Of a DNA stretch of 64,000 nt, positions 1 through 11,788 are shown in pieces (positions within the stretch are counted from its first letter, which is position 1; every line of letters starts with the position of its first letter). A program made the position numbers and the translations under genes. A model generated the notes under the pieces. That model ran no database searches. It saw only the letters and a list, made by a program, of their open reading frames with translations, and was not told the DNA's origin. This stretch comes from Rhodocyclaceae bacterium (GTDB lineage: Bacteria > Pseudomonadota > Gammaproteobacteria > Burkholderiales > Rhodocyclaceae), in NCBI GenBank assembly GCA_018883265.1, contig VEQK01000004.1:1-64000 (forward strand), in the 5' to 3' direction.

Positions 1-2
1 AC

Positions 3-239
3 TGCACGCAGGCTGGGTGGCTGATAGATGCGGGATTACTGGAACTTTTAGCCGCCGCGCAACCCGCCGACCCTACCCAGGCTGATGGCCAGTGGGTGCG
101 CACCCAACACGCGGTGCAAACCCTGCTCTCACCGGCGGAGATGGGTGAGTTCTTCAAAGTGATCCTACTGACCAAGGGATTGCCGGCTGATCTTCGTATT
201 CCGGGCTTCTTGCGTAGCGACCGGTCGCATACGCTTTAG
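3..239 (+). CDS. MidA-like SAM-dependent methyltransferase (COG1565 family), C-terminal fragment truncated by window edge
   Basis: Manual translation of frame 3: CTQAGWLIDAGLLELLA...HAVQTLLSPAEMGEFFKVILLTKGLPADLRIPGFLRSDRSHTL*; matches the typical C-terminus of the family (LLSPAEMGELFKV). Not in the ORF track because it is partial. Confidence 0.75.
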   Translation, partial: CTQAGWLIDAGLLELLAAAQPADPTQADGQWVRTQHAVQTLLSPAEMGEFFKVILLTKGLPADLRIPGFLRSDRSHTL

Positions 240-244
240 CGCGC

Positions 245-1081
245 TTATTGTTTGTTTCGGCTAGCGCCCACGCTATTCGGCGCATCTTTTACCACCGCCT
301 TCAACCAATCATTGATCACGCCCGCTACGTGTTCCCAATCGCGCTCCAGCATCATGCCGTGGCCCATGCCCGGGAAAATCACGGGTTCGACACCGTAGAC
401 CTCGGCCGTGTCGCACACCTGGTTGGCCGGGATGATGTGATCCAGTTCGGCACCGATGATCAACTTGGGCACCGGCTTGAGCCGTTCCGGTTTGATCAGG
501 TTGAACATGGTCATATCCCAGATGGCGCGTTGCGATTCCATCTGTGAGAGCAGCAGGTAACGCTGCAGATCAGTCAGCGAGGCCGGCTGCGCAAAGAGCG
601 CGTCTTTCAATGCATCGATATCGATAGGGCCACCCGTCATCAGCTGGGAGAGATTGCCCAGCATATCGGGGCGTGACCAGAGCAGCGACATCGAACTGGC
701 AATGAGCCCACGCGGTGGCACCGAGCACATCAGCACCGCCGCAGGGAATTCTTGTCGCTCCAGACATTTCTGCACGACAAAGCCACCCATCGAGTGACCA
801 ATGAGCGCGGGGGATTGCCCCAGTTCTTCGATCACCTGCATGACATCGTCGACGTAGTGGTCGACACCCCAGTTGCCGAGCTGGTCATGGCCTTCGCTGC
901 CGCCGTGTCCGCGTACGGAAACCGCATGCGCCGGCCACCCCCGTTCGGCAAACCATTCGAGAAAATGTTCGGACCAGACCCAGGCGGCGGTAAATGCACC
1001 GTGCACAAAAAGCAGGGGGGTCCGTTTTTTGCCTTTGCTGGGATAACGGCTGATGACTTCGAGTGAGAGGGCGTCGGACAA
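245..1081 (-). CDS. alpha/beta hydrolase
   Basis: LLFVHGAFTAAWVW, nucleophile elbow GHSMGG, C-terminal GMGHGMMLE histidine motif. Confidence 0.9.
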   Translation of the reverse strand: MSDALSLEVISRYPSKGKKRTPLLFVHGAFTAAWVWSEHFLEWFAERGWPAHAVSVRGHGGSEGHDQLGNWGVDHYVDDVMQVIEELGQSPALIGHSMGGFVVQKCLERQEFPAAVLMCSVPPRGLIASSMSLLWSRPDMLGNLSQLMTGGPIDIDALKDALFAQPASLTDLQRYLLLSQMESQRAIWDMTMFNLIKPERLKPVPKLIIGAELDHIIPANQVCDTAEVYGVEPVIFPGMGHGMMLERDWEHVAGVINDWLKAVVKDAPNSVGASRNKQ

Positions 1082-1090
1082 AATGATTCC

Positions 1091-2161
1091 TTAGCTAAGG
1101 TTCCGGATGGCTTCAATGCGCGCATCACGAATGCGCGTGGCGATGTGTTCTTGTGTACGTACTGCCAGCGCGATGGCACCAGCATCTACGTCTGCCGCAG
1201 CGGCCTGTATTTTGGCCCACTGCGTGACGATGTCGGGTGCTGCACCTAGAATGGGCAGCGTGGAAAGCAGCAGTTTGAATCGATCGGCGCGCCGCAGACC
1301 ATCGCAACGTTCCAGCGTGTCGAGCTGGTTTTCCGCGCTGAGTGCGTCCGGTTGTAATAGCGCAATTTTATGCCGCACGAGGAGCAGCGCCAGATCCCGG
1401 CAATCCGTTGGCAAGCGCAGATGGCTAGCAACCTCGCTGACCTGCTCCGGGCTGCAATCGGCCAACCAGATGGCGACCCGCGCCGCAAGGGGCAATCCAG
1501 CGTCTGCTGTGGCATTGAGCCGACCGGCGACCACCGGAATGGGCGGATAGAGATCTGTACTGGCAGCGCTGGCATCAAGTTCAGCAAACATACGTTCCGG
1601 TTGTTCCGCCATCAACCCGCGCGACAGTTCCTGCCACACACGTTCGGCAACCAGATGTCTGACTTCGCCCGCTCGCACCATCTGCTGCATGAGCGCCTGC
1701 GTTTCGGGTGCCACACTAAATTGCGGGAAGCGCGCCGCAAATCGCGCCAGGCGGAGGATGCGTACGGGGTCTTCGGCAAAAGCCGGGCTCACATGGCGCA
1801 GCACTTTCGCTTGCAGATCCTGCTGCCCACCATAGGGGTCGATCACGCGTCCTTCGGCGTCTTCAGCCATGGCATTGATCGTAAGATCACGACGCGCCAG
1901 GTCTTCTTTCAGGGTGACTTCGGGGGCTGCATGAAAACTGAAGCCGTGATACCCATGACCCGTTTTGCGTTCGGTGCGGGCGAGCGCATATTCTTCGTGA
2001 GTTTTTGGATGTAGGAAGACCGGGAAGTCTTTACCGACCGGGGTATAACCGGCAGCAAGCATCTCGTCAGGAGAACTACCAACAACAACGTAATCCCGAT
2101 CACCCGGCGGCAAGCCAAGCAGACGGTCGCGTACGGCACCGCCTACCATATAGATCTTCAT
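1091..2161 (-). CDS. cca: CCA tRNA nucleotidyltransferase (short form, HD domain apparently missing)
   Basis: [67 protein letters not shown]. Confidence 0.93.
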   Translation of the reverse strand: MKIYMVGGAVRDRLLGLPPGDRDYVVVGSSPDEMLAAGYTPVGKDFPVFLHPKTHEEYALARTERKTGHGYHGFSFHAAPEVTLKEDLARRDLTINAMAEDAEGRVIDPYGGQQDLQAKVLRHVSPAFAEDPVRILRLARFAARFPQFSVAPETQALMQQMVRAGEVRHLVAERVWQELSRGLMAEQPERMFAELDASAASTDLYPPIPVVAGRLNATADAGLPLAARVAIWLADCSPEQVSEVASHLRLPTDCRDLALLLVRHKIALLQPDALSAENQLDTLERCDGLRRADRFKLLLSTLPILGAAPDIVTQWAKIQAAAADVDAGAIALAVRTQEHIATRIRDARIEAIRNLS

Positions 2162-2199
2162 AACCGGCGCTTGACTATCTGAAGCGCGGCGCCGAAAAA

Positions 2200-3159
2200 T
2201 CAGCGGCCGGCGCGGCTACGGTAATCGTCGAACTGAACGGTATCACCGCTACCCAACAGGTACAGCGGCGCAACGGCTTCGAGCGGCACCGGGTTCCAGT
2301 TCGGCGGCGTTTTGCAGCCACCGCTGCAAACGCTATCGACTTCCATTGAGCGGATATTGTCGGCCGACATCATTTTGTTCGGCAGCAGCGACAGCAGCGC
2401 CGCCTGGAAGTACGCCAGATTCTCCGACAGCGGAATGATGCGACGCTTCACATCAAGCACCTCGGCGGTGTACTCGACCAGTTCTTTCAGGCTATAAACG
2501 TTCGGGCCACACAGGTCATAGGCCTGACCTTCCATGGCCGGGGTATCGAGCGCCTGAGCAAAGGCCTTGGCGACATCATCCACCGACACCGGCTGGAAAC
2601 GGGCGTCGGCGCAGCCTAACGGCAGGAACGGCAATTTGCGCAACAGGCTGGCAAAGGTATTGATAAAGGAATCGCGGGCACCAAAGATCACCGACGGGCG
2701 GAAGATGGTGGTGAGCAGACCGGATTGAGCAACGGCCTCTTCACCAGCGGCCTTGGAGCGCAGGTATTCGGAGGGCGCATTCCTGTTGGCGTTCAATGCG
2801 CTCATGTGCAACAGACGATTCACACCAGCAGATTTACAGGCGGCGACAATTCTCTTGGGCAATTCAACGTGCGCGGCAGCAAATTCCTTGCCGTAGGGAA
2901 TGGCCGGCGTATCACCATGCAGAATGCCGACCAGATTGACGACGGCATCCTGACCACTGGCCAGGCGCTCAATCACACCTTTTTCATGGATGTCAGCCTC
3001 GACGAGCGAAACACTCGGTAGCATCGTGATGTCACGATTCTTTTCGTAGCGGCGCGTCGGGATCGTGACCTGAACGCCGGCATCGACCAGCACGCGTGCC
3101 AGATGACGCCCAACAAAACCGGTGCCACCAATGAGGAGAATTTTCTTATTCGTCAGCAT
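2200..3159 (-). CDS. NDUFA9-like / NAD(P)-binding atypical SDR (complex I NDUFA9 subunit family)
   Basis: N-terminal [22 protein letters not shown] Rossmann motif; [15 protein letters not shown]. Confidence 0.85.
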   Translation of the reverse strand: MLTNKKILLIGGTGFVGRHLARVLVDAGVQVTIPTRRYEKNRDITMLPSVSLVEADIHEKGVIERLASGQDAVVNLVGILHGDTPAIPYGKEFAAAHVELPKRIVAACKSAGVNRLLHMSALNANRNAPSEYLRSKAAGEEAVAQSGLLTTIFRPSVIFGARDSFINTFASLLRKLPFLPLGCADARFQPVSVDDVAKAFAQALDTPAMEGQAYDLCGPNVYSLKELVEYTAEVLDVKRRIIPLSENLAYFQAALLSLLPNKMMSADNIRSMEVDSVCSGGCKTPPNWNPVPLEAVAPLYLLGSGDTVQFDDYRSRAGR

Positions 3160-3232
3160 GAGTCTTCCTTGGTCGATCGTCTAATTGGGTCGATTCGTCG
3201 ATGGGTCATCCAAGCGGCTATTTTATGCCATT

Positions 3233-5197
3233 TCAGGGCAATTCCGGCATCCCGTCAGATTGACCCGACTTGGGAGCGATCGTGCCGAGCATGATCTTGA
3301 GCGATGGCGTGTTGCCCGTCATCACCGTCTGATAGAAAACGGCGTTGCTCATGACCTTTTTGACGTAATCCCGGGTTTCCGAGAACGGGATGGTTTCGGC
3401 GTAGATCGCGCCTTCCAGCGGTTTCACGTCACGCCATTTGCGGGCACGGCCGGGGCCGGCGTTGTAGGCCGCCGAGGCCAGCACGGGGTGGTTATCCAGA
3501 CTTTCCAGGACTAACCGCATGTAGGTCGTGCCCAGCATGACGTTGGTGTCCGGGTTGTGCAGATCGCCCGGCCCCAGTTTGACGCCGATCTTGTTAGCCA
3601 CCCATTTGCCGGTGGCCGGCATCACCTGCATCAGGCCGGCCGCCCCCACATTGGATTTGGCATTAGTCACAAAGCGGCTTTCCTGGCGCATCAACCCATA
3701 GACCCAGGCTTTATCCAGATTCTGCCGGTCGGAGTGCGGCATGATCTTGTCGGCATAAGGCGTAGGAAAACGCAGCTTGTAGTTGTGTTCCTCTTTGGTG
3801 CGATCAGCCGCGCTGATCGAGCGGTCGATAATCTGGTTGCGCTGGGCAATCTCGGCGGCGGCCAGCAGTTGCCGGTCGTTCATGCCGCGCAACGCCCAGC
3901 TCCATTCCTTGACGCCTTCGGGCCGTAGATCCAGCCGGTACATGGCAAGCGCCCGGCGGATCCCGGGTTGTTTTTCAACGGCGCGAATTTCATCCGGTGT
4001 TGCCGGTTTGGCCTGGGCCGGAACTTTGGCTCGACCGCCCAGCTCTTCAGCCGCCAGCACTCCATAGAAGTTGGATTGCCCGGCAATCTTCTGGAACTGC
4101 TCTTCGGCAGCACTGTCTCGCCCCTGTGCCTTGTAGGCACGACCCAGCCAGTACACCCACTCCGGTGAACTGAGCATGGGTTCAGGCATGGCTTCGATAT
4201 CCTTGCGCACCAGACTCCAATCCTGCGCACGCAGGGCGACACGAATGCGCCAGGCCATCGCATCGTCTGGCAGCAGGGCCGTGCCGCTCATCTTCACGGC
4301 ATTCAGCGCGTCTGGGCTTTGCTGGATTCCCAGCTGCCAACCTATGATGCCCCAGACGTATTCCTGTTGCGTTTTGTCCAGGTGGCCGCCATAGCGCTTC
4401 AAGGCAGATACGGCGGTTGTCGGCTCGTTGCGCGCCATGCGCACCAGCGCCAGGGTGACAAGCTCTTTCTGCGTGTCGTCGTTCGGCGTACCGACCCGTT
4501 CCAGGAAAATAACCGGGCGACCCAGCACGGCATCCAGACCGCCCGCAGCGTCATTAGCGTTCACCCGCATGACCGACAGGGTCAGACGCGCCTGGGCGGG
4601 TTTGTTCATGGCCACCTGACGGCGCGCCCGCAACCAGCCATCACTGGCCTTGAGTTCGCCATTGGCCCACATCGCATCAAAAAGCATCTGGCAGGCTTCG
4701 GGCGTATCGACACTGGTGGCCCATATGGCACGAGCCTGATCTTTAGCCGCGCTATCGCCATTGTTCACCCGTGGCAACAGGCTGTAGCACTGGACATCAG
4801 GCTCCGGTTGCAGCATCTGCGGCCCCTGCTGGGCAACCAGCACCCAGTTGCCCTGCTTGGCCTGAGCGCGAATCCAGTCTGCCCGCAAAATTTCGGCAGG
4901 ACGCTCCCCTTCGTATTTTTTGAGGAATGCGCGAATGTCCGGGCTATCGGTGCTGAGCTGCGGCTTAAGCATCCAGGATTCGACGTAGGGCGCCAGCTCA
5001 TGCTGTTTTAGTTGCGGGTAGAGCTGCTCCACTTTGTTGAGCTGGCCCTTTTGCACCGCTTCGCGAGCGCTCAGGTAGGCTGCGTCCTGGGCGATGGCAA
5101 TCTCGGTAAGGCCTGGGAACAAAACCAGGGCCGTAACCATGAGGCATACCCGTAAGGGTTTCGCTGAAAGAGGGCGCATCGACATAAGCTGAGACAA
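3233..5197 (-). CDS. slt: soluble lytic murein transglycosylase
   Basis: Signal peptide-like N-terminus; YGLMRQESRFVTNAKSNVGAAGLMQVMPATGKWVA and SAAYNAGPGRARKW catalytic domain motifs. Confidence 0.93.
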   Translation of the reverse strand: MSQLMSMRPLSAKPLRVCLMVTALVLFPGLTEIAIAQDAAYLSAREAVQKGQLNKVEQLYPQLKQHELAPYVESWMLKPQLSTDSPDIRAFLKKYEGERPAEILRADWIRAQAKQGNWVLVAQQGPQMLQPEPDVQCYSLLPRVNNGDSAAKDQARAIWATSVDTPEACQMLFDAMWANGELKASDGWLRARRQVAMNKPAQARLTLSVMRVNANDAAGGLDAVLGRPVIFLERVGTPNDDTQKELVTLALVRMARNEPTTAVSALKRYGGHLDKTQQEYVWGIIGWQLGIQQSPDALNAVKMSGTALLPDDAMAWRIRVALRAQDWSLVRKDIEAMPEPMLSSPEWVYWLGRAYKAQGRDSAAEEQFQKIAGQSNFYGVLAAEELGGRAKVPAQAKPATPDEIRAVEKQPGIRRALAMYRLDLRPEGVKEWSWALRGMNDRQLLAAAEIAQRNQIIDRSISAADRTKEEHNYKLRFPTPYADKIMPHSDRQNLDKAWVYGLMRQESRFVTNAKSNVGAAGLMQVMPATGKWVANKIGVKLGPGDLHNPDTNVMLGTTYMRLVLESLDNHPVLASAAYNAGPGRARKWRDVKPLEGAIYAETIPFSETRDYVKKVMSNAVFYQTVMTGNTPSLKIMLGTIAPKSGQSDGMPELP

Positions 5198-5237
5198 GAG
5201 GGCAATGGTGAATCTGGGGTGTGTTACTGTCCGGACT

Positions 5238-5810
5238 ATGCCGAACCCGACGGATGAAAAATTCTATCGCAGTACGCTGCGCACCCGCATGAAATCTTGG
5301 CGACGAACCTTGTCGGCTGTAGACCATGCCGCATTTAGCCGGCGTATCTGCGACATTCTGGAAGCCCATTTTCATCCACCGCCTTCGCCCTTTGCGTTCT
5401 ATCAGCCGATTACCAAAGAACCAGACATCGCGCCGCTCATGCACGAATGGTATGCCGCGGGGGTCGGTGTCTGTCTGCCTCGCGTCACCGAAGCGTACTC
5501 ACCGCTGACATTCTATTTATGGGATCCATACATCCGGCCAACGCTGGATGAGGCCGGCATCGCCGCACCGCCCGTCAACCCGGACAAGCTGGTGGTACCC
5601 AGAATGCTGTTCATTCCCTGCCTGGGGCTGGACAAAAACGGTTACCGGTTAGGCTATGGCGGCGGTTACTATGACCGAACGCTGCCGCTGCTACCGGGCG
5701 TTAAAACCATCGGGGTGCTTTTTTCAGGCCAACTGCTGGATGACATCCGGCCCCAGGCGCACGATGTACCGCTCGACGGTTGGATTACCGAAAAGGGCCT
5801 GGTGCTCTAG
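5238..5810 (+). CDS. 5-formyltetrahydrofolate cyclo-ligase
   Basis: LFIPCLGLDKNGYRLGYGGGYYDRTL motif; start ATG at 5238 (MPNPTDEKFYRS) preferred over the ORF-track start. Confidence 0.92.
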   Translation: MPNPTDEKFYRSTLRTRMKSWRRTLSAVDHAAFSRRICDILEAHFHPPPSPFAFYQPITKEPDIAPLMHEWYAAGVGVCLPRVTEAYSPLTFYLWDPYIRPTLDEAGIAAPPVNPDKLVVPRMLFIPCLGLDKNGYRLGYGGGYYDRTLPLLPGVKTIGVLFSGQLLDDIRPQAHDVPLDGWITEKGLVL

Positions 5811-6097
5811 ACACCTTCCGCAGATACCGGCTGACGAATCGCAATGCCGGTCAATACGAAGAGCAGCGCGGCCTCAATGAATGCCAGCACCGCGTCGGCC
5901 TGATCGTACAGGGCTGTTTCGACGGTAAAGAAGGCCGTATTCAGAACCCGGTCGAAGACCACCACGAGCAACAAGGCCAACCAGAAACGCAGGCCTCTGA
6001 AGCCACCGGAATCGGGCAGCCGTGGCAGCAAACGGCAACACGACCAACCCACTAGGACCAGTGCGCCCGCCAGCAGATAAACGGTGGTTTCGTACAC
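5807..6097 (-). CDS. small hypothetical integral membrane protein
   Basis: Hydrophobic segments (VYLLAGALVLVGW, FWLALLLVVVF, AVLAFIEAALLFVLTGIAI); stop overlaps the 3' end of the cyclo-ligase gene. Confidence 0.6.
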   Translation of the reverse strand: MYETTVYLLAGALVLVGWSCCRLLPRLPDSGGFRGLRFWLALLLVVVFDRVLNTAFFTVETALYDQADAVLAFIEAALLFVLTGIAIRQPVSAEGV

Positions 6098-6114
6098 GGT
6101 GGCCGCTCCCGGCG

Positions 6115-7665
6115 TCAGGCAAGGAACAGACGATACGCCGGATTATCCGATTCGTTGCGATATGGATAACCCAACCCCGCTAGGAAGGCTTCAAAGGCTT
6201 TCATATCGCCCGCCGGCACCTGAAAACCGACCAGCACACGGCCAAAGTCGGCACCATGATTGCGGTAATGGAATAGGCTGATGTTCCAGCCCGCACTCAT
6301 GTTTTCCAGAAAGCGCATCAGGGCGCCCGGGCGCTCCGGAAACTCGAAGCGATAGATCAGTTCGTTGGTTGTCGCACCGCCCTCGCGCGGCGTGTGGCCA
6401 CCCACCATGTAACGCACATGCAGCTTGGCCATTTCGTCGTCGGTCAGATCCAGTGCCGGGTAGCCTTCGGCCATCAGCATATCGACCAGCGCCGTCACTT
6501 CGCCGCGCTTGGCCGTCTGGATGCCAACGAACACATGCGCGGCCCCCGGATCGTTATAGCGGTAGTTGAATTCGGTGATGCTGCGGCTACCGAGCAGTGA
6601 CAGAAACTTGCGGTAAGCGCCCGGCTTTTCCGGCAGGGTGACTGCGAGAATGGCTTCGCGCTGCTCGCCCAGCTCGGCCCGCTCTGCCACAAAACGCAGC
6701 CGATCAAAGTTCATGTTAGCGCCCGAGGCCACGGCCACCAGCGTTTTGCCCCGGGCGCCTGTTTTCTCTGCCCAGGCCTTCATGCCGGCCACCGCCAATG
6801 CGCCCGCCGGCTCCAGCACAGAGCGCGTATCTTCAAAAACATCCTTGATGGCGGCGCAGATAGCGTCGTTATCGACGAGGATCATCTCGTCAACATATTG
6901 CTCAGCGATGCGGAAACATTCACCGCCGACCTCCTTGACGGCGGCACCATCAGCAAACAGGCCGACCTGTTCCAGACGAACCCGCTCATGCGTAGCGAGC
7001 GAGCGTGTCATGGCATCCGCATCGACGGCCTCGACTCCGATGACTTTAATGTCGGGGCGCACCTGCTTGACGGCGGCAGCCACGCCGGCGATGAGACCAC
7101 CACCCCCCACACAGCAGAAAATAGCCTCAATCGGTTTCGGGTGCTGACGAAGGATCTCCAGGCCGACCGTGCCCTGACCCGCAATGACGTCCGGGTCGTC
7201 AAAGGGGTGAACAAACGTCAGACCCTCCTCGCGCTCCAGGCGACGGGCCTCGTTGTAGGCATCATCAAAAGAGTCACCGAATAACACCACTTCGCCACCA
7301 CGCGAGCGGACTGCGTTGACCTTGATGCCCGGGGTGGTGGTCGGCATAACGATCACCGCCCGACAACCCAGTTTCTGCGCCGAGAGCGCCACGCCCTGGG
7401 CATGGTTGCCGGCCGAGGCTGCAACGACGCCACGGTTAAGTGCTTCGCTCGGCAACTTGGCCATCTTGTTATACGCGCCGCGGAGCTTGAACGAAAAAAC
7501 CGGCTGCTGGTCTTCGCGTTTGAAAAACACCTGGTTACCGATGCGGGCCGACAGGTTTGGCGCAAAGTCCAGCGGCGATTCGATGGCCACGTCATAAACC
7601 TCCGCTGCCTCGATACGGCGTAGATAGTCGGTTAGCGGAAAGGGCGCATCGATTTTGGCGGTCAT
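6115..7665 (-). CDS. ilvA: threonine ammonia-lyase, biosynthetic
   Basis: KREDQQPVFSFKLRGAYNKM PLP-lysine motif, two C-terminal ACT-like regions; start taken at MTAKIDAPFPLTDYL, ORF-track upstream extension not convincing. Confidence 0.94.
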   Translation of the reverse strand: MTAKIDAPFPLTDYLRRIEAAEVYDVAIESPLDFAPNLSARIGNQVFFKREDQQPVFSFKLRGAYNKMAKLPSEALNRGVVAASAGNHAQGVALSAQKLGCRAVIVMPTTTPGIKVNAVRSRGGEVVLFGDSFDDAYNEARRLEREEGLTFVHPFDDPDVIAGQGTVGLEILRQHPKPIEAIFCCVGGGGLIAGVAAAVKQVRPDIKVIGVEAVDADAMTRSLATHERVRLEQVGLFADGAAVKEVGGECFRIAEQYVDEMILVDNDAICAAIKDVFEDTRSVLEPAGALAVAGMKAWAEKTGARGKTLVAVASGANMNFDRLRFVAERAELGEQREAILAVTLPEKPGAYRKFLSLLGSRSITEFNYRYNDPGAAHVFVGIQTAKRGEVTALVDMLMAEGYPALDLTDDEMAKLHVRYMVGGHTPREGGATTNELIYRFEFPERPGALMRFLENMSAGWNISLFHYRNHGADFGRVLVGFQVPAGDMKAFEAFLAGLGYPYRNESDNPAYRLFLA

Positions 7666-7913
7666 GGCAACTTCGGAAATCAGAGGAAAAAGTTGCGCGG
7701 AGCATCGCTGAAAATCCATGCCGGCGCATGATTGCATTATACCGGTGGCCGCCCAAGCACGCAGGAAGCAGTTTTCGGTACTAATCCCCACGCAAAGCAC
7801 GGTTTTATCAGGCATTTCTGGCTCAATGGATTCTCGGCGGCCACCTTCTGTTGCGTTACAATACAAGGTCCGAAAATGGCCATACTGGCCGCCATCGATC
7901 TGAACAAAGAACC

Positions 7914-10900
7914 ATGAACGCACGCCTCCGCGAGATCCCTTACAACTACACCTCCTACTCCGACCGCGAAGTCGTTATTCGCCTACTCGGCCAGGAGAAC
8001 TGGGCGATTCTCGATGCGCTACGTAGCGAACGCGTGACCGGCCGTTCGGCCCGAATGCTGTATGAAGTACTCGGCGACATCTGGGTGGTACAGCGCAACC
8101 CTTACCTGGAAGACGATCTGCTGCAGAATCCGCAGCGCCAGGCGGCGCTGATCTCGGCGCTGCGTCATCGCGTGGCCGAAATCGAGAAGCGTCGTGATGG
8201 CAACGAGAAAGTGGCGCAATTGCTCAAGGCGACGGGGGAAGCGATTGACCGTTTTGCCGCACACCTCAATTCCGCCGCCGCACGCCGCCGTAAAGTGATG
8301 CGCGCACTTTCGAAGCACACGCGCAAAGACAATATCGCCTTTGATGGCTTGGCCCGCGTATCGCATGTCACCGATGCCACCGACTGGCGTGTCGAATACC
8401 CGTTTGTCGTTCTGTATCCGGATACAGAAGACGAAATTGGCCCACTGGTGCGCGACTGCATCAAGCTGGGGCTGACGATCATTCCGCGTGGCGGCGGCAC
8501 TGGCTACACCGGTGGCGCCGTGCCGCTGACCGCCGACTCGGTCGTTATCAACACCGAAAAGCTGATCGACATCTCCCCGGTAGAATTTGTGAATCTACCG
8601 GGTGTCGACCATGCGGTCGGTACCGTGCGTACCGGTGCCGGTGTAGTCACCAAGCGCGTATCAGAAGCAGCTGAACGAGCCGGCCTGGTCTTTGCGGTGG
8701 ACCCGACCTCAGCCGAGGCCTCGTGCATCGGTGGCAACATCGCTATGAACGCCGGTGGCAAGAAAGCTGTGTTGTGGGGCACCGCGCTCGATAATCTGGC
8801 CTGGTGGCGGATGGTTACGCCGGACGGCAACTGGCTGGAAGTGGAACGCCTCGACCACAACCTGGGCAAGATCCACGAACAGGAAACCGTGCGCTTTCGC
8901 CTCAAGCGTTTTGACGCGCACAACAAGAAGCTACTGAGCGAGGAAATCCTCAGCATCGCCGGCGCCGCCTGCCGCAAGATCGGCCTGGGCAAAGATGTGA
9001 CCGACAAATTTCTGGGCGGTGTGCCGGGTGTGCAGAAGGAAGGCACGGATGGCATCATCGTTGCCGCCCGCTGGGTACTGCACAAGATGCCAGCGCACAC
9101 ACGCACCGTGTGCCTGGAGTTCTTCGGCCAGGTGCGCGAAGCCGTACCGGCCATCGTGGAAATTACCGATTACTTCAAGCCGAATGGCGGTGGCCGTAAT
9201 CTGGGCGTGCTGCTGGCCGGCCTGGAACACCTGGACGAGCGCTACCTGAAGGCTGTGGGTTATGCGACCAAGGCCAAGCGCCACGGCCGCCCGAAGATGG
9301 TCTTGATCGGCGACCTGGTCGGCGATGATGAAAACGCCGTCATGCAGGCCGCCTCCGAAGTTGTGCGCATGTGTAATCTGCGTTCGGCCGAAGGCTTTAT
9401 TGCCGTGAGCCCCGAGCAGCGCAAGAACTTCTGGCTCGACCGCTCGCGCACCGCTGCGATTTCGAAACACACCAACGCCTTCAAGCTCAACGAAGACGTG
9501 GTGATTCCGCTACCGCGCATGGGGGACTACTGCGACGGTATCGAGCGCATCAACATCGAACTCTCCATCGCCAACAAGCTGGCACTGTGCGATGCGCTTA
9601 GCAGTTACCTGGGAGGCAACCTCACGCTGGACGCAGGTGACGCCAATGTCGGCAAAGACGTACTCATCGGCGACCGTGCACAACAGGCGCTGGAGACCGT
9701 TGCCCAGGTCCGCACACGCTGGCAGTGGCTGCTCGATCATCTGGATACGCCGCTCGGCGAGGCCGAAGCCTCGTTCGCCTCCCTGGGCATTGTGGCTGGC
9801 CCGCTGGAAAACAAGGCCGCGAATTCGGTGCTGTTCCACCGCCTGCAGGACTACAGTGTCCGCGTGTCGTGGAAGCAGGAGCTGAAACCTGCGCTCGAAA
9901 ACATTTTTGATGGCAACGTCTATCGCCCGATTCTTGATCGCATCAACGCGATCCACAAGGACGTACTGCGCGGCCGAGTCTTTGTCGCCCTGCACATGCA
10001 CGCAGGGGACGGTAACGTACACACCAACCTGCCAGTGAACTCCGACAACTACCAGATGCTGCAGACTGCGAACAAGGCGGTGGATCGCATCATGCTGTTG
10101 GCGCGTTCGCTGGACGGCGTGATCTCGGGCGAGCATGGCATCGGCATCACCAAGATCGATTACCTGGAAGACAAGGAAATGGCCGCGTTCTGGGCCTACA
10201 AGGAAAAGGTCGATCCCGAAGGCCATTTCAACCGCGGCAAACTCATGCGCGGCGGCAACCTCGACATGGCATACACACCGAGCTACAACCTGATCGGTAG
10301 CGAGTCGATAGTGATGGAGCAATCGGGGATTGGCGAAATTTCGGAGATGGTCAAAGACTGTCTTCGCTGCGGCAAGTGCAAACCTGTCTGTTCGACCCAC
10401 GTGCCGCGTGCCAATCTGCTGTATTCGCCACGCAATAAGATTCTGGGCACCTCGTTGCTCATCGAGGCCTTCCTGTATGAAGAGCAGACCCGCCGTGGCG
10501 TGTCGCTGGCGCATTGGGCCGAGTTCGACGACGTAGCGGCACATTGCACGGTATGCCACCGCTGCGAAAAGCCATGTCCGGTTGACATCGATTTCGGCGA
10601 TGTCACGATCGCCATGCGCAATCTGCTTCGCAAGCAGGGCAAACAGCAGTTCAATCCGGGTACGGCGGCAGCGATGGCCTTCCTGACCATCAAGGATCCG
10701 ACCTTCATCAAGGGTATCCGCGAAGCCATGATCCGCTTCGGCTACGCCGCCCAGAACAAGCTGTACAGGCTCGGCAAGTCGTTACACCTGATCCAGAATC
10801 AGACCGCCCACCCGCCGGCCACCGTGCACAAACCACCGGTGCGGACGCAGATTATCAACTTCATCAATAAGCCGATGCCGGGCAATCTGCCAAAGCGCAC

Positions 10901-11765
10901 CGCGCGCGCGTTGCTGGACATCGAAGACGACAAGGTGATCCCGGTCATCCGGAACCCGAAGCTGAGCGCCGAGGAATCGGAAGCCGTGTTCTACTTCCCG
11001 GGATGCGGCTCGGAACGTCTGTTCTCGCAAGTCGGTCTGGCGACACAGGCGATGCTGTACGAAGTGGGGGCAACCACGGTGTTGCCGCCGGGCTATCTGT
11101 GCTGTGGTTATCCGCAAACATCGGCCGGCCAGGAAGACAAAGGCCAGCGCATCACCACGGATAACCGCGTGCTGTTCCACCGCGTCGCCAACACGCTGAA
11201 CTATCTGGATATCAAGACGGTCATCGTCTCCTGCGGTACCTGTATGGATCAGCTGCAGAAGTACGAATTCGAGCGTATTTTTCCGGGCTGCCGCCTGCTC
11301 GACATCCACGAATACCTTATGGAGAAGGGCGTCAAACTCGACGGTGTTGAAGGGACGCGCTACATGTACCATGACCCGTGTCATAGTCCGATGAAGACCT
11401 ACGCGCCTCTCAAGGTGACCAGCGAGCTGATGGGCACCAGCGTCCCGTTGAATGACCGCTGCTGCGGCGAATCAGGCACGCTGGCCGTAACCCGTCCGGA
11501 CATCTCAACGCAGGTGCGCTTCCGCAAACAGGAAGAACTGGTTCAGGGTACCGCGGCGATTCGTGCTGATGGTTTCAACGGCAACATCAAGGTGCTGACC
11601 TCTTGCCCATCGTGCCTGCAGGGCTTGTCCCGTTTCCGTGACGACACGGGAGAAGAGGCCGACTACATTGTCGTGGAACTGGCAAAGCATCTCCTGGGCG
11701 ATAATTGGATGGCCGACTACGTCAGCCGCGCCAATACCGGCAGTATCGAGCGCGTGTTGCTGTAA
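7914..11765 (+). CDS. FAD/FMN-binding oxidoreductase with fused 4Fe-4S and CCG domains (GlcD-like plus GlcF-like; DUF3683-type N-terminus)
   Basis: FAD_binding_4 motif [28 protein letters not shown]-terminal FAD-oxidase [23 protein letters not shown] and [12 protein letters not shown] clusters; CCG motifs LCCGYPQ and CCGESGTL. Confidence 0.9.
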   Translation: MNARLREIPYNYTSYSDREVVIRLLGQENWAILDALRSERVTGRSARMLYEVLGDIWVVQRNPYLEDDLLQNPQRQAALISALRHRVAEIEKRRDGNEKVAQLLKATGEAIDRFAAHLNSAAARRRKVMRALSKHTRKDNIAFDGLARVSHVTDATDWRVEYPFVVLYPDTEDEIGPLVRDCIKLGLTIIPRGGGTGYTGGAVPLTADSVVINTEKLIDISPVEFVNLPGVDHAVGTVRTGAGVVTKRVSEAAERAGLVFAVDPTSAEASCIGGNIAMNAGGKKAVLWGTALDNLAWWRMVTPDGNWLEVERLDHNLGKIHEQETVRFRLKRFDAHNKKLLSEEILSIAGAACRKIGLGKDVTDKFLGGVPGVQKEGTDGIIVAARWVLHKMPAHTRTVCLEFFGQVREAVPAIVEITDYFKPNGGGRNLGVLLAGLEHLDERYLKAVGYATKAKRHGRPKMVLIGDLVGDDENAVMQAASEVVRMCNLRSAEGFIAVSPEQRKNFWLDRSRTAAISKHTNAFKLNEDVVIPLPRMGDYCDGIERINIELSIANKLALCDALSSYLGGNLTLDAGDANVGKDVLIGDRAQQALETVAQVRTRWQWLLDHLDTPLGEAEASFASLGIVAGPLENKAANSVLFHRLQDYSVRVSWKQELKPALENIFDGNVYRPILDRINAIHKDVLRGRVFVALHMHAGDGNVHTNLPVNSDNYQMLQTANKAVDRIMLLARSLDGVISGEHGIGITKIDYLEDKEMAAFWAYKEKVDPEGHFNRGKLMRGGNLDMAYTPSYNLIGSESIVMEQSGIGEISEMVKDCLRCGKCKPVCSTHVPRANLLYSPRNKILGTSLLIEAFLYEEQTRRGVSLAHWAEFDDVAAHCTVCHRCEKPCPVDIDFGDVTIAMRNLLRKQGKQQFNPGTAAAMAFLTIKDPTFIKGIREAMIRFGYAAQNKLYRLGKSLHLIQNQTAHPPATVHKPPVRTQIINFINKPMPGNLPKRTARALLDIEDDKVIPVIRNPKLSAEESEAVFYFPGCGSERLFSQVGLATQAMLYEVGATTVLPPGYLCCGYPQTSAGQEDKGQRITTDNRVLFHRVANTLNYLDIKTVIVSCGTCMDQLQKYEFERIFPGCRLLDIHEYLMEKGVKLDGVEGTRYMYHDPCHSPMKTYAPLKVTSELMGTSVPLNDRCCGESGTLAVTRPDISTQVRFRKQEELVQGTAAIRADGFNGNIKVLTSCPSCLQGLSRFRDDTGEEADYIVVELAKHLLGDNWMADYVSRANTGSIERVLL

Positions 11766-11788
11766 ATAGACTTCCCATATCCTTATCC

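Noticed and set aside
7665-7923. Long N-terminal extension of IlvA in the ORF track ([12 protein letters not shown]...)
   Set aside because: Conserved IlvA starts at MTAKIDAPFPLTDYL; the upstream part overlaps the start of the divergent FAD oxidoreductase and its promoter region.
9510-10559. 349-aa antisense ORF opposite the FAD oxidoreductase
   Set aside because: Fully inside a strongly supported gene, His/Val/Gln-rich shadow composition with no family motifs; typical GC-rich antisense ORF.
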